DNA of 64,000 nt, taken from NCBI GenBank assembly GCA_002335605.1, contig BEDY01000006.1, forward strand, positions 682,001 to 746,000, written 5' to 3'. Source of the stretch: Prillingera fragicola (taxonomy: Eukaryota > Basidiomycota > Tremellomycetes > Trichosporonales > Trichosporonaceae). Of the stretch, positions 42,496 to 53,556 are shown piece by piece. The notes under the pieces are model-generated. The model was given only the letters and a program-made list of their open reading frames with translations. It searched no databases and had not been told where the DNA came from. The translations under genes and the position numbers were made by a program. Position 1 is the stretch's first letter, and each line of letters begins with the position of its first letter.

Positions 42496-45003
42496 CTAGC
42501 AGCGTTCAAAGACGCGGAACAGGTCGGGCAAGTTGGCAACCTGGCTGACGTCGCGATCAGACAGTGTGCGCGGCCATTGTGTGTGCTTCCTGAAAGAAGG
42601 GAATAGAACATGCTCCAATTGCCACAGCTGGTGTGCAATCTCCTCGCGTGCGGCGCCATCGACGTCACTTTCCTCCTCGGCGCTGTCGAAGGGTCTTGGC
42701 GAGTAAAAGAAAGCCAGCTCCCTAAGGAAGGTCTCAAAGCACTCCTTTTCGTCATTCCAGTCCACGCGCGTGGCCAGGCATAGCAGGAAGTGTGGTAGGC
42801 GGTCCAGGTTGGGAGTGTATCCCTTGAGTAGTAATGGGATACTCTCAACGTTGCCACATGATGTGATGCGCAGCGAAAAGTACTCATCGATCAAGTCGCG
42901 CTTCGACTTCAGCAGCTCCGACGTGCTCTGCGTTGTTAGCCATGTTCCGAGTCTGCGCGCACTTCAACAACCTCATCCACAGACAGGCCATTGTCTGCAA
43001 TTCCTGGCTCATCCTCAGCCGCAAGGCGCAACAGATCCGCAAGTACTGGAGCGGGCTCAAGACGCAATCGGCCAAAGGCGCCAAACTGCCTCAAGCCAAG
43101 CTGGTAAAAGTGCTCATCCCTGTCATTGTCAGCCTGGGCATTGCTGTGAGACTTACCCTAATGACGCATGATTGACCAGAAGTAGCCTTGTCGTATGCTG
43201 CATGAGAGAAAGGCACATGTGGCGGTCGACCACTCCAACAAAGGCGTGCCGAGAGATTGTGTCTGTCAAATCTGGACTTGCTCGCTTCCTGACAGCGCGA
43301 CGAAGCTCTTGGATACTGGTGAAGTCGCACTCGCTCTCTGGGATATCCTTTAAGCTCTTGTCGTTGTTGGGAACAGTGGCACTCCACAATGGGGTCTCAT
43401 CGTCCTCCTCGTCCATGATCTCAATCTCGTCACCCTCGCCCACTCCCCGCCTCTTGGCTGGACGATCGTCATACGCCGCGATCTGCGATGGATCCATGAC
43501 GGTGATCATCGAATCTAGTGTGCGGTTGGTTGGGTCCATGCGGACCTTGTAGTTGGGGGCTGCAGTGCGTGGCCGTTGTGATGACTCGCCGCGCTTTTCC
43601 AATCCTTCCGCTCCAGGGAGCATGGTCTGAACAGTGAAAGAGCGTGAGACGTTGGCACCCGCCAAAGCCTTGTCAACGGCAGCCACTATGGCGTCGACAA
43701 TGTCGTCCTCGTGCAGGAAATGCACCTCGGATTTTGTGGGGTGGACGTTGACGTCCACCTTTGCTGGGTCGATTTGGAGACTTTCATCAGCATGTATCGT
43801 GGCCCGTACGCATACCTCAGATACACGAAGGGTGACGATCCTTTCGGCAGGAAGGCCGTGTAAAGGCTTTCGATTGCCTTCTTGATCTTTGAGCTCTCAA
43901 CCAGTCGATCTACTGTCAGCTTCGCCCCTCAGCCACTACGTACTGTTGATGAAAAGGAGCCAACCGCCTTTGCGAGCCCAGTTGCTGTTTGCATTACTGA
44001 CCCAACCGTTGCACGTTGCTCCCAGCTTGGTAGGAAACGTCGTCAAGGGCACCTCGAGCAGCTCGCTGGCTAGAGCTGGCGTGTACAGGAGCCCAATGTT
44101 GGTTCGTGTTGTTGAGCCAGCGCTAGTGGACACATCGGGCAGTGCACTGCCCGTCTGCAAGCATAAGCATGTGCTCACACGACACACTCCTGACACACAC
44201 TTTCTTGCACACCCAGCCTGCCTGGGGGTTGTGGACAGCATATTTAGTAACAACATCGAGGATCCTAGCGTATTCGTCTGAGGCGGACCGGAAGGCCCGT
44301 TTACGAAGAGGCATGTTGTAAAACAGGTCCTCAGCCTACGGCGTCAGCATTTCAGCACCTCTACGGCGTGCACACCGTGATCACCGTGCCATCGTTCGCA
44401 GCTGTGGGCCGCGGATCGGCCTTGAGCGCGCCATCGCTGTATTGTGCCCTGACGTCAACTTTTGTCCGGTTGACTGTACCTACTTCCACCCACACGAGTC
44501 GCTTGCCGTCTTGGTGATGACCTCCAGATGCGAGCAGTAGCTAATGCTTGCGAGCGCCTCGCCACGGAATCCATATGTCGCTAATGACTGAAGATCCGAG
44601 AACTGGGCGAGCTTGGAGGTCGCATATCGCTCGCACAGAAGGGGCAAGTCTGCTCGCTGACGCGCGTCAGTTGAGATGCAATGTTTAGCTGCCTACGTTG
44701 ATGCCATGACCATTATCCACAATCTGAAGCATTTTGAGCCCCCCATCTTTGGCAGTCACGCGGATAGAGGTGGACCCAGCGTCGAGTGCATTCTCCAAGA
44801 GCTCCTTGACAGCATTTGACGGGCGGTGAATAATCTGGACGCGTAGTGGTCAACCTAATGTCGACGCGTTTCGCTTGGGTGGCGACACCTACCTCTGCCG
44901 CAGCAATTTGGTTTACGACATCCTGTGAGAGCTTGAGAATGGGCTTGGGACCTCTGGGTTCGGGTGGTGGCGAGCCAACACTGTCATTAGGCTCTGTAGT
45001 CAT
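42496..45003 (-). CDS. MLH1: Mlh1 DNA mismatch repair MutL homologue
   Basis: ATPase of the MutL-alpha/gamma heterodimers in mismatch repair and meiosis. Ten exons on the minus strand: 44893-45003, 44697-44834, 44484-44656, 44376-44448, 44201-44335, 43944-44154, 43816-43909, 43157-43780, 42963-43119 and 42496-42927; product 715 residues. GHKL ATPase motifs are intact: [13 protein letters not shown] (motif I, about 46-58), IVDNGHGIN (II), [13 protein letters not shown] (III). Further along is the [15 protein letters not shown] block. The protein ends Val-Phe-Glu-Arg-Cys; this conserved Mlh1 C-terminus completes the Pms1 endonuclease metal site in yeast. The intron at 44449-44483 is only 35 nt. 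A linker of about 120 residues is acidic and poorly conserved. Confidence 0.97.
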
Positions 45004-45122
45004 TGTGCCCAATGTTTTGATGACAAGGGGCAAATAGACTGGTTATGACGACGTGGGCTACCAAACGGTCTTTGACGGGATTGCCTCCACCTAACGACTT
45101 TGCTGTTTCCCACTCGCCCACC
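45004..45122. promoter_or_regulatory. Short bidirectional promoter, MLH1 / membrane protein
   Basis: Only 119 bp lie between the ATG of MLH1 (-) and the ATG of the four-helix membrane protein (+). Both 5' leaders and promoters must fit or overlap the neighbouring coding regions. No TATA-like element is seen. Confidence 0.55.
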
Positions 45123-46524
45123 ATGCCGTCCTCGAGAGACTACCATGGCCACCATGTGCGCCTGCCTCCCGTAAAGCACTCGATGCGCAAGAGCCCATAC
45201 CTGGCCTCACTCTTCTTCCTCCTTGCTGCCACCGTACTCTCGCTCCTCACCATCAACGTACGTATTGCCTGGCCAGACATGACCCGCCTATTGACCCCAC
45301 AGATTGCCGATATCATTCGTGTAATTGTACCAGCACCTGGGCCTACCAACTTTGAGACCAAGTGAGTTATTCATTGACTGCAGAAGAGCTGTATATGTTG
45401 CAGACGGTCAATCTCAAGCCCTTAGCTGACACACCAGGTATGGCTTGTACCAACGCTGCACCCGACAGATTCCCGTAGCCCCGCTCCTGCTCAGGGCGCA
45501 ACCACTTCTGAGTGGTGTGGATGGCGAGATGATCGTTGATACCACTGCCCGCAAGCACAAACCGAAGCCAGGACCATGGGAGTGCGACAAGTTTCCTTCA
45601 CAGTGAGTCCCTCTGGCACCTCCACCGGCTCTGCTCGCTGCGCGATTTCTCTCCCGAGAACAATATCGCGCCAGCTGCTAGTGGAACGTGAGCCCGACGC
45701 TAACATGGAATAGCTCTGAATGCGCAAAGTTCGGCGAATCGTTCTGTGTGCTGTGGTCATCGGCTGGATACACGGCCAATGTCGCTCTTGTTCCGTGCTT
45801 GTTCTCCCTGGTCTCACTCCTGTTCATCTTCCTTCACCGAGGTGTGTATCTGATCACTATTTGAGCTGGGAGGATCGGTCGGTCCTCTGTGCTACCGCCT
45901 TACCGTGGAGTAGGTGGTAGCGCGGGCACTCGAGCCACAAAAGTGGGCTTGACTTGCCCCAAATACTCACTCCTTCGCCATGCTCAACGCGTAGCCGACG
46001 CTAACTCCCTCAGGTAAGCGTACTGCTCGCGCTCGTGCTCGCCGGAAGCAATGGAAGCTAGTGTCTGGTGCCATGCTGGTTCATTGTATCCTCCAAGTAT
46101 CTTCTATCGCCCTCATCCTCCGCGCATACTGGAAGGACGACCGTTTCGCTCGCGGTGCCCACCTTGGTACGTCTATCTGCGTCAGGTAATTCACGTCTGA
46201 CACTGTACAGCCCAGTCATTCTGGTTTGGCGTCGCTGCCGCTATTGTCACTGCCTTCACTTTCGGCTTCCTCACGTTCACCGGTATGGCTGCACGTCGCG
46301 GTGAGCCGTGGGCAGCTGGTCGCTCTGCTCGCCAAGCGCGCCGCCACAAACGCACACGCTCCGGCCGTGTCGTCACTGTTCCGGAAGGCACTCACATACC
46401 CCCTGAGGCTATCGTCACTGTCGGCGAGGTCGTGGCTGCGGCAGAGGTGGACGAGCACTCGGCTCTTCTGGCCCATGCTACCCCAGTCGGCGACGGTGGC
46501 TCAACACGCACCCCGCCTGTATAG
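45123..46524 (+). CDS. Four-helix membrane protein, claudin/Sur7-like layout
   Basis: Five exons, 45123-45361, 45438-45602, 45714-45841, 46014-46166 and 46211-46524, give 332 residues. Helix 1 is near residues 26-44 (LASLFFLLAATVLSLLTIN). A long extracellular-type loop follows with three Cys residues (YGLYQRCTRQIP, WECDKF, SECAKFGESFCVLW). Three more helices come at VALVPCLFSLVSLLFIF, MLVHCILQVSSIALIL and FWFGVAAAIVTAFTFGFLTF, then a basic and acidic soluble tail. Four helices with a Cys-bearing first loop resemble claudin, Sur7 or PalI-type fungal membrane proteins, but I see no diagnostic motif. The gene is divergent from MLH1. Confidence 0.72.
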
Positions 46525-47073
46525 TAGCCATTTCGGCCTACATCTAGACGGGCCCACGACTAGATCCGAAATCAGGAGAAGGAATCATCGAAGATGACGC
46601 GTTGTCAACGCCTCTTTGTGTGAAGGTCTTGGCCTAGTACGTCATTATTCCACTGGCGAGCCTCAACGTGTATCTGTAGCGCACGCGCGACCGCGCCCAT
46701 GAAGCTACCCTAGATTGTCCTGTTGCCTTGAGATAGCTTGAGAATAATGTGATTGTGTTACCTGTTCTTGTCCGACTTGGACGCTCCTGTCAACTCGCAA
46801 ATACAAGAGATAGAGGCACATCTTGTCTACTGAGCCCTGTTACGCTTGCGGCTGTAACCCTGTCACCGTTAGTCAACAATCCGTGCGATCCTCGCATGCT
46901 CTCAGTGGGATTCAAATGTGACATCTCCACCGTGGTATTAACCGAGAGTTGTAGATATCATCCTAGTGTCCAATTATTTGGGAGCAAGTATGAAGAGCGA
47001 AGCAAAAACAGATAAGTGTTCCAGTTCTAGATTCTGGGAGAAGATCTCGTCCTGCTGCGCATAGTGTTGCTGC
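46525..47073. other. Convergent 3' spacer
   Basis: Spacer of 549 bp between the four-helix membrane protein (+) and the GPI protein (-). No gene, repeat or RNA structure stands out. It must contain both polyadenylation regions. Confidence 0.45.
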
Positions 47074-48502
47074 TTAGAGGAGGGCAGCGAGGACGGCGAC
47101 AGCACCGACAAGGCCAGCGGGGGCGGCGAGAGCGCGGGCACCCGAGGTGGGGGCGGCCGAGGCAGCACCGCTGGTCTTGGTGGCGGCAGACGAGCCGGCG
47201 GCAGTGGCCGAAACCTTGTCCGAGGCAGCGGCCGAGGCGGCCGACGATCCACTGACAGCGGGGACGGCAGAGCCCGACGCGGCAGCGGAGCCCGAAGCAG
47301 CGACGACACCGCCGGTGGCAGCGGCCTTGTCGGTAGCGGGGGCAAAGGTGCCGGTGGCAGCGTCACCACCGCCGGTGGCGGTCAGGGTGGGGGCAGCGTA
47401 GGCATCCTTGCCAGTAGGCGACTGGACCCAGGTCTGGAAGTCCTGGAAAGCGCCAGTGTACGACTGGGCACCGCACGACGAGTTGAGAGCCTGGAAGTCG
47501 GCGCTTGGCGACGTCAGCACATTTCTAATGCTGTCTGTGGACAGGGACAGGAGGGCGGTGCGAGGGTCAAAGTGAAGCAAAGAGGATTCTGTCGCACTCC
47601 ATCCTCTTGCCACCTTTGCGCAGCAGCCCTGCGGCCCACGCTGCCGTCCTGTGTCCTTTGTCCTACTCACAGCTGGGTGCCGGCAGTGTTGCCGTTGGCA
47701 GTGTTGCACGAAGCGCAGTTGAAGATGTTGGCAAGGTAGCCGGGAGCGCCTGTAGCAGTTGTCAGTTCGAGTGTGCCACTGTCAAACGCCAAGCCGACTT
47801 ACACTGGCAGGCAACGTCAGACGAGCCGCAGGTCTCGAAGGCGCAGGCAAAGGCGCACGACTTGACCTGGTTGGGGCAGTCGGCCTTGGTGCCGGTGAGG
47901 AGAGTGCCACTGCATGGTCAGCATAATGCTTGCGAGTGTTCGGGACCACCCCTTCACCAGGCATCGAAAACAAGCAGTACGCGCTGAAGCCTTGCTTGGC
48001 CCGCAGATGGTAGTACGCAGCACTGGAACGCGGCAAGATAATTCGGGCTGAGCGGGAGCCTAGAATGACCGGAACCACACACCCGGTTGTATGAAACGCC
48101 AGGCACAACCAACCATAACCTGGTGGCCCGGTGGAGGAAGACCAAGGTCATGTGTGCGGATGTGCTTCATGTCGCGCAAGGGGGGATAACTGCAAAAACA
48201 ACACTTACAGAGCAGCGGCGTCGTTGGCGGTGAGGCAGGTAGCGCAGCCGTCGGCGTCCGAGGGGTATGCCTCGCAGAAGCAGCCGTAGGCAGCGGTGCC
48301 GGCAGAGAACTGCTGGTTGCAGAGGTACCTGGTGTGGTGTTAGAGCAGAAGCAGAAGCGCATCCCTCGTAGTCTACTTACGAGGCCTCAACGGTCTGCGC
48401 GCACTGGCTCGAGCAGGCCTTGGGGATGAGGTTCCAGTCGGGGGCGGACTGGGCGTTGGCGGCAACGGCGAGGAGGGCAGCGGCGACAAAGAACTTGGAC
48501 AT
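47074..48502 (-). CDS. Cys-rich GPI-anchored cell-surface protein
   Basis: Five exons on the minus strand, 48381-48502, 48209-48328, 47803-47909, 47671-47749 and 47074-47503, give 285 residues. A signal peptide is clear (MSKFFVAAALLAVAANAQS, cleavage near residue 17-19). Fifteen cysteines lie in the next 130 residues in two similar modules, each ending Cys-x-Cys, a spacer, then Cys-Ala-Thr/Ser-Cys with a Thr-Ala-Asn sequence after it. A Ser/Ala/Thr/Gly-rich stalk follows, then Ser-Gly-Ala and a hydrophobic end (LVGAVAVLAALL), a textbook GPI attachment signal. The Cys spacing is not a simple CFEM pattern. A wall or plasma-membrane location is likely; the ligand is unknown. Confidence 0.85.
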
Positions 48503-49878
48503 GGCGATGTTTGAGTAAAGGAGTGGGTGAAAAGAGAGTGAGTAGTTGGTAGATAATGGGAATATGTGAGAAAAGGGTGGTCTAGAGAAGAGGGGTGGGG
48601 GATGAATGCACTTAGTATTATCCTCTTTCGGCTGGGTGCAACACTTTGGCAAACAGCCTTAACCAACACGAGGAAGTCGGCGCGCTTCAAGGATCACGGT
48701 GACCCTATCGTCGTTCCGTGGCGTCGTTGGATCCTGGCCCTGTTCTTTTGCTCCTCTCTTCCGCCCGCGAATGCGTCGGCCGAGGATTGGGGACCCGGAT
48801 TCGCAGCACAGAGCAGCCCATACCGGCCATACCCAGCCAGATCGCCCAGACCCAGTGCGCCGTGCATGAGTCTGCGGTGGCCAGCATTCCCCCTCCCCCA
48901 TTGCCCCCTTTGGTTTCCGCGGGTCTGAGCCGTACATATGTGTACCTCTACATCAATTGGCTAGCCAATACGCTAGCCCAGGCCGAGAACTTTGCTCAAA
49001 TGTTTGTTAGCAAAAAGACTCACCAGGCGACCGGCAGGCATCTGTGTGAAGCTTGAGCTGAATAAAGCCACACCAGATCAACAAATAAGCCACAGGCCTG
49101 AAGGACATGGACAGGACAAGGGTGCTGAGGGGGACGCGCCAGGACGCCACTAAAGACACGTCGTCCAATTCAGCGTTGTGCTACCCTGAGACAACTGTTC
49201 TGTTCCTATTTAACTTTTCATGGAGCCTGGGGCCTGGGACCTGGAAGCCTGACAGCCTTTCGAGCTCAAAGCTCAGAGGCTGCTCAGGATCCAGTTGCAC
49301 AGGCTGCATCTGCCATGTCACAATTCAGAGCTCGCCTGCTTCTGAACCGCCCTGCCGCCATTCGCCTTGTGCGAGTACGTAATGAGTTGAATTGAACTGA
49401 AAACTGTGGAGCCCACGCTTGCCACACAGGTGAATATAGGCATGTATGGAGAAGGAGTTGACTGAGTCCCTGAATACCGTATCTCTAAGTAGTTGTTTGC
49501 GGTTAGAATACTTGCTACCAAGAGAAGAGCCTCGAGACACTGAGCTGTGTCGGCCACTCAATTCCCAATGCTCAATACCAGTGGTTCGGGCACACAGATC
49601 GGAGAATCAGGTTGACGGATGTGCGGATGCAGCTACCCTCTGTACTTCAGTAGTGTGCATGCAGGGTAACATAGCTTTCATTAACAAACTCAATCTAATC
49701 CCAAGCCACGATAAACAAAACTCTAGGCACAAGGTTTATGGACCTTTGCTGCTCACTCTCCCACGGTGCATTAAGCGGCATCAAACCCATGCGTTGTCCA
49801 CGTGCTCCTCCACATGCCTGTTGCTGATCTTTTGCCACCAAAGCCGTCAAAAGAGTCTCGAACAACACTATTAACAAC
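48503..49878. other. Divergent spacer, no gene seen
   Basis: About 1.4 kb between the GPI protein (-) and cactin (+). The GPI-gene side (48503-48640) is CT-rich on the minus strand, as a leader would be. Short open frames on both strands show no domain. No repeat of note. Confidence 0.45.
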
Positions 49879-52381
49879 ATGCCTCGGTCACCTTCACCTG
49901 AGCCGAGGGAGCGCAGGCGATACAAGGATGATGACAGAGACGACCGCACAGTGTCAAGCTCAAAGCGCCATCGCGACGACTTTGACCGGCAGCGTGATCC
50001 TGACCGCGACCGTGATCGCGAACGACACAAGGACCGCGACCGCGACCGCGACCGCTCGTCACGCGACGACAAGTATGGGCGCGAGAGGGCAAGGGAAAAG
50101 GAGAGGAGAAGGGAGAAGGAGAGGAGCCGCCGCGATGATGACGGGTATCGGGAACGGAGAAGGGACAGGAGTAGGAGTCGAGACCGAGAGCGCAGCTCGA
50201 AGCGGGATCGTCGACGAGAGTGAGTCTTTGATGGGAGCTGAATGTGCGTGATGGCTGACCGCAAAGTTCTCGAAGTCGTTCTCCTTCAGATAGGCAAAAG
50301 CGCAAGGACGCCAAAGCGGCTGCCAAGGTCGAAGCCAAGCGCGAGGTCGAGCTGGATCACGCCCGCAAGCTCACCGAGCTCACCATGTTGTCGACCAACG
50401 ACAATCCCTTCCACGATGCCAACCTCGGCGAGCAATTCACGTGGCACAAGAAGCGAGAGAAGCAGAAAGCGGCCGGTCTTACCCCCGAGGAGATTGCTCG
50501 CAAGGATGCCATTCGCCGCGAGGAAGCCAAGGAGGAGCTGGCCAAGTTGAACAGGAAACGTGCCGATCGCGAGGTCGAGATGGCACTGCGCGAGGAGGAG
50601 GAGATTAAAATGAAGCGCATGGCAGAGGATGCCGAGATGGCCGAATGGATCTCGAAAGAGGACTCGTTCCAGCTGGAACAGAGCCGCCGTCGAGCTGGTA
50701 TCCGCTTGCGAATGCAGCGTGCCAAGGCTATCGATTTCCTCGCCATCAACCTGCGCTTTGCGGATGCTCAGGCACTTGGACGGGCTACCGCTGCTATTGG
50801 GGCGCTCACCAACAATCCCCGAGCTGCCGAGGTTGCGCGAGAGGAGGAGGAAGAGGGATGGGGATGGGCGGATGCTGGGTTCGAGTTTGAGATTGACGAG
50901 CCATGGCGTATCTTTGACGTGAGTTATTTGCTATCGACCTGCGCTTACTCTGTCAGAATCTCACGCTTGAAGACTGTGTTGAGTTGGAACAAGACATCAA
51001 GATGTACCTCTCGCTCGAAACCTCGCCCATCAACGCCGAGTTTTGGGAATCGATGCAGGTGGTGTGTCAGCACCACCTTGACGCTTTGCGCAATCCGGAC
51101 CGCGCCGTTGGTGGGCGTCTCTACAACAAGGACGTTGACGAGTCGGCCGGTAACATTGTCACCGGACTCAGCCTGCAACGCCTCAACGACCTCGAGGCCA
51201 AGACGCATGCCATGCTCAACAGCGGGCAGCCTGTCGATGGCGAGTTCTGGGACCTGGTGTTGAGAAAGATTGTCGTTGCGAAGGCAATAGCCAAACTCAA
51301 CAGTATTCACGAAATAGTGCTCAAGAATCGTCTCGAGCAGTTTAAGAAGCGTCAACGCGAAGACGCTGCCAAGGTCCAGGCCGAGCTCGGCGGCGTCGTG
51401 GAGGATGATGGCGAGCCTGCAGACGGATATGGCGGCGACATGCACGCAGACGGAGATGCTGGCGACGAGGCAGATGACGAGGGAGAGCACGACTATGTCG
51501 AGCCCTATGCTCGTGACATGAGTCCTCCTCTGGTCGAGATCCTGTCATTGCCCGACGAGGAGCGCCGACTGCCCCTGGTCAAGGAGGTGGACGAGCTGCG
51601 CGCCATGGTACGTTCTACAGTAGTGTCTCCGCTGACATTCAGTTTGCCGCACGCCACACCATCTCCGCCGAGTCTTTCATGCCTCGATCCATGGCTCACA
51701 AAGACAACGTCGCCGACAATGAGGAGCCTTCGGAACAGCACATTGACAACGACCTCGCTGCCGAACTCGAGTGGCGTGCGGCCGCGGCCCACGAACTCCG
51801 TGACTGGGGAGACAGCGAGAGCGAGGAAGAGATGGAGGGCGATCTGGCGGACGGCCTGGATGCCGTGCCCGTCAGCTATGACTGGAGCGACAAGTATCGC
51901 CCACGCAAGCCGCGGTACTTCAACCGTGTTCACACTGGTTACGAGTGGACCCAGTACAACCAGACCCACTATGAGTGAGTCATTGGCATTAAGAGTATCA
52001 CTAACTAGCGCAGCACGGATAACCCCCCTCCCAAGGTTGTGCAGGGCTACAAATTTAACATCTTCTACCCCGACCTCATGTACGTGTTTCCCTTTGATCT
52101 GTTCCTGACACCACAGTGACAAGTCCAAGGCGCCAACCTACACATTCCAGCGCATCCCCGACGACCCGGACACACACATTATCATCTTCAAGGCTGGACC
52201 CCCCTATGAGGACATTGCGTTCCGCATTGTGCGCAAGCCTTGGGAGTACTCGCACCGCCGAGGATTCAAGAGCAATTATGATCGTGGGGTGCTTCAGCGT
52301 GAGTCATTGCAACGCGATTTAGGTCGTGTCTAACACTTCGCAGTGTACTTCACCTTCAGCAGGCAAAACTATATTGCCTAG
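49879..52381 (+). CDS. Cactin homologue, spliceosome-associated
   Basis: Conserved nuclear protein of late spliceosomes, needed for splicing fidelity in fission yeast and animals. Seven exons, 49879-50219, 50267-50918, 50957-51607, 51643-51974, 52014-52079, 52117-52298 and 52344-52381, give 753 residues. The first about 115 residues are an Arg/Asp/Ser (RD/RS-like) tract. The mid domain has TNDNPFHDANLGEQFTWHKK and a run of charged coiled coil; residues about 330-520 correspond to the cactin mid region. The C-terminal cactus-binding domain is diagnostic: YRPRKPRYFNRVHTGYEW, KVVQGYKFNIFYPDL, FKAGPPYEDIAFRIV and KPWEYSHRRGFKSNYDRGVL, ending with LYFTFSRQNY. Start MPRSPSPEPRERR is the first ATG after a stop. 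Confidence 0.96.
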
Positions 52382-52542
52382 GCAAGCATGGGTCGCGCTA
52401 AGGGCATCAGACGAGAGCACGTTCCCATTTGGAGGCAGCAGAAGACAGAGCAGTATGCATACAGTAATAGAACATGAGAGGGCGTCCCCGGCCGAGGGCA
52501 TGATACAGAGTGATGTGGGTGAAGCCAATTGCTTGGGACTCA
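52382..52542. other. Short convergent spacer, cactin / TAF11
   Basis: Spacer of 161 bp separating the convergent stop codons of cactin (+) and TAF11 (-). Their 3' untranslated regions probably overlap. Confidence 0.5.
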
Positions 52543-53367
52543 TTAGCGACGGAAGAGCTTCTTTCGAGGACGCAGTCCAGTGCTAGAGCGTGAAGAGCCG
52601 ACACCCGATGGAGTGGAGAGCATGCCTGCCTCTTGAAGACGGAGCCGGGCAGTCTGCAGATGATAAGGTTGCAAGGGTCCAGTGGGATGTTGAGAGTACG
52701 GCTGAATCTCACGGGCTGTTGGATGAAAGGACAGGGGCAACGGTAGTATGTCAGCGTGATCCCAGCCACTTGTGCAGCACACGTACCAGTCTCGACAACA
52801 TCAGCGACAAAGACCTTGACCATACCGGCCACGATGGCCATCATGTTGTTGGGAATGTTCTGGTCGTACAAATCCTTGTTCAACTGACGGTGTGAGCATC
52901 TGGACCATCGTTTCATCCAGAGCAGCGTACCTTCTTCACCACTGCCTTGGGGATGACCACACCACGGAAAGCATCAAAGCGCTTGCCTTGCTCTTCGTCG
53001 AGAACTCCTCGTAACAGCCTGCAGGGTCAACACAACGCTTCCGGTTTCGTGGGCGTCAGGTTGCTCACAAGGTCTCATCTCGACGGCGTTTGGCCTCCCG
53101 CTTCACGTCTAGTCCCATGGTCGCAGCAGCATCTACGTCCTCGTCGTCCCCATCTCCATCGCCTTCCTCGCGAGTACGCGCTCCGCCCTCTCCTTCCTCG
53201 CCGCCCTCGTCACCAGCGACGAGGTCTTCGGCGGAGACCTCCAGCTCGGCTTCCTCATCGTAGTTCTTTGGTGCGACAACCTTTGCGCGCTTCCGCTTCT
53301 TCTCCTTGGCCGGCGAGTTTGTAGACGACGAGGGTCCAGCGCTGCTGGGGATTGCCAGCGCTGCCAT
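52543..53367 (-). CDS. TAF11: TFIID subunit TAF11
   Basis: Histone-fold subunit of TFIID that pairs with TAF13. Four exons on the minus strand, 53069-53367, 52931-53018, 52787-52883 and 52543-52715, give 218 residues. The N-terminal about 100 residues are low complexity: a basic patch (KEKKRKRAKVV) then a long Glu/Asp/Gly stretch. The TAFII28 histone fold follows from about residue 110: RFDAFRGVVIPKAVVKKLNK, then NNMMAIVAGMVKVFVADVVE, then PTGPLQPYHLQTARLRLQE, with the conserved Gly-Pro-Leu-x-Pro before the last helix. A Ser/Arg/Lys-rich tail ends the protein. It starts 189 bp from the divergent WW/FF gene. Confidence 0.92.
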
Positions 53368-53556
53368 GATGAACGAGTGATGGGGTGAAGTGTGTCTTGT
53401 CAAGATGGGTGGTGACAAAATCAATACGCCTTATTAGCCGCGGTGGCAAATTCCTAATTAGACCCGTTTGATCGGCACGAACTCTGTTGACGACTCAGGC
53501 GATTTCTCGAACCCTCCACTTCTCACTTTCCGTTAACGTCTTTGTTCCACAAATCA

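Noticed and set aside
46850..46930. TTCAAAT-type motif as a tRNA B box
   Set aside because: No matching A box at the right distance and no cloverleaf pairing could be drawn.
48566..48937. Open frames on both strands upstream of the GPI protein
   Set aside because: No domain and mutually overlapping; treated as promoter and leader DNA.
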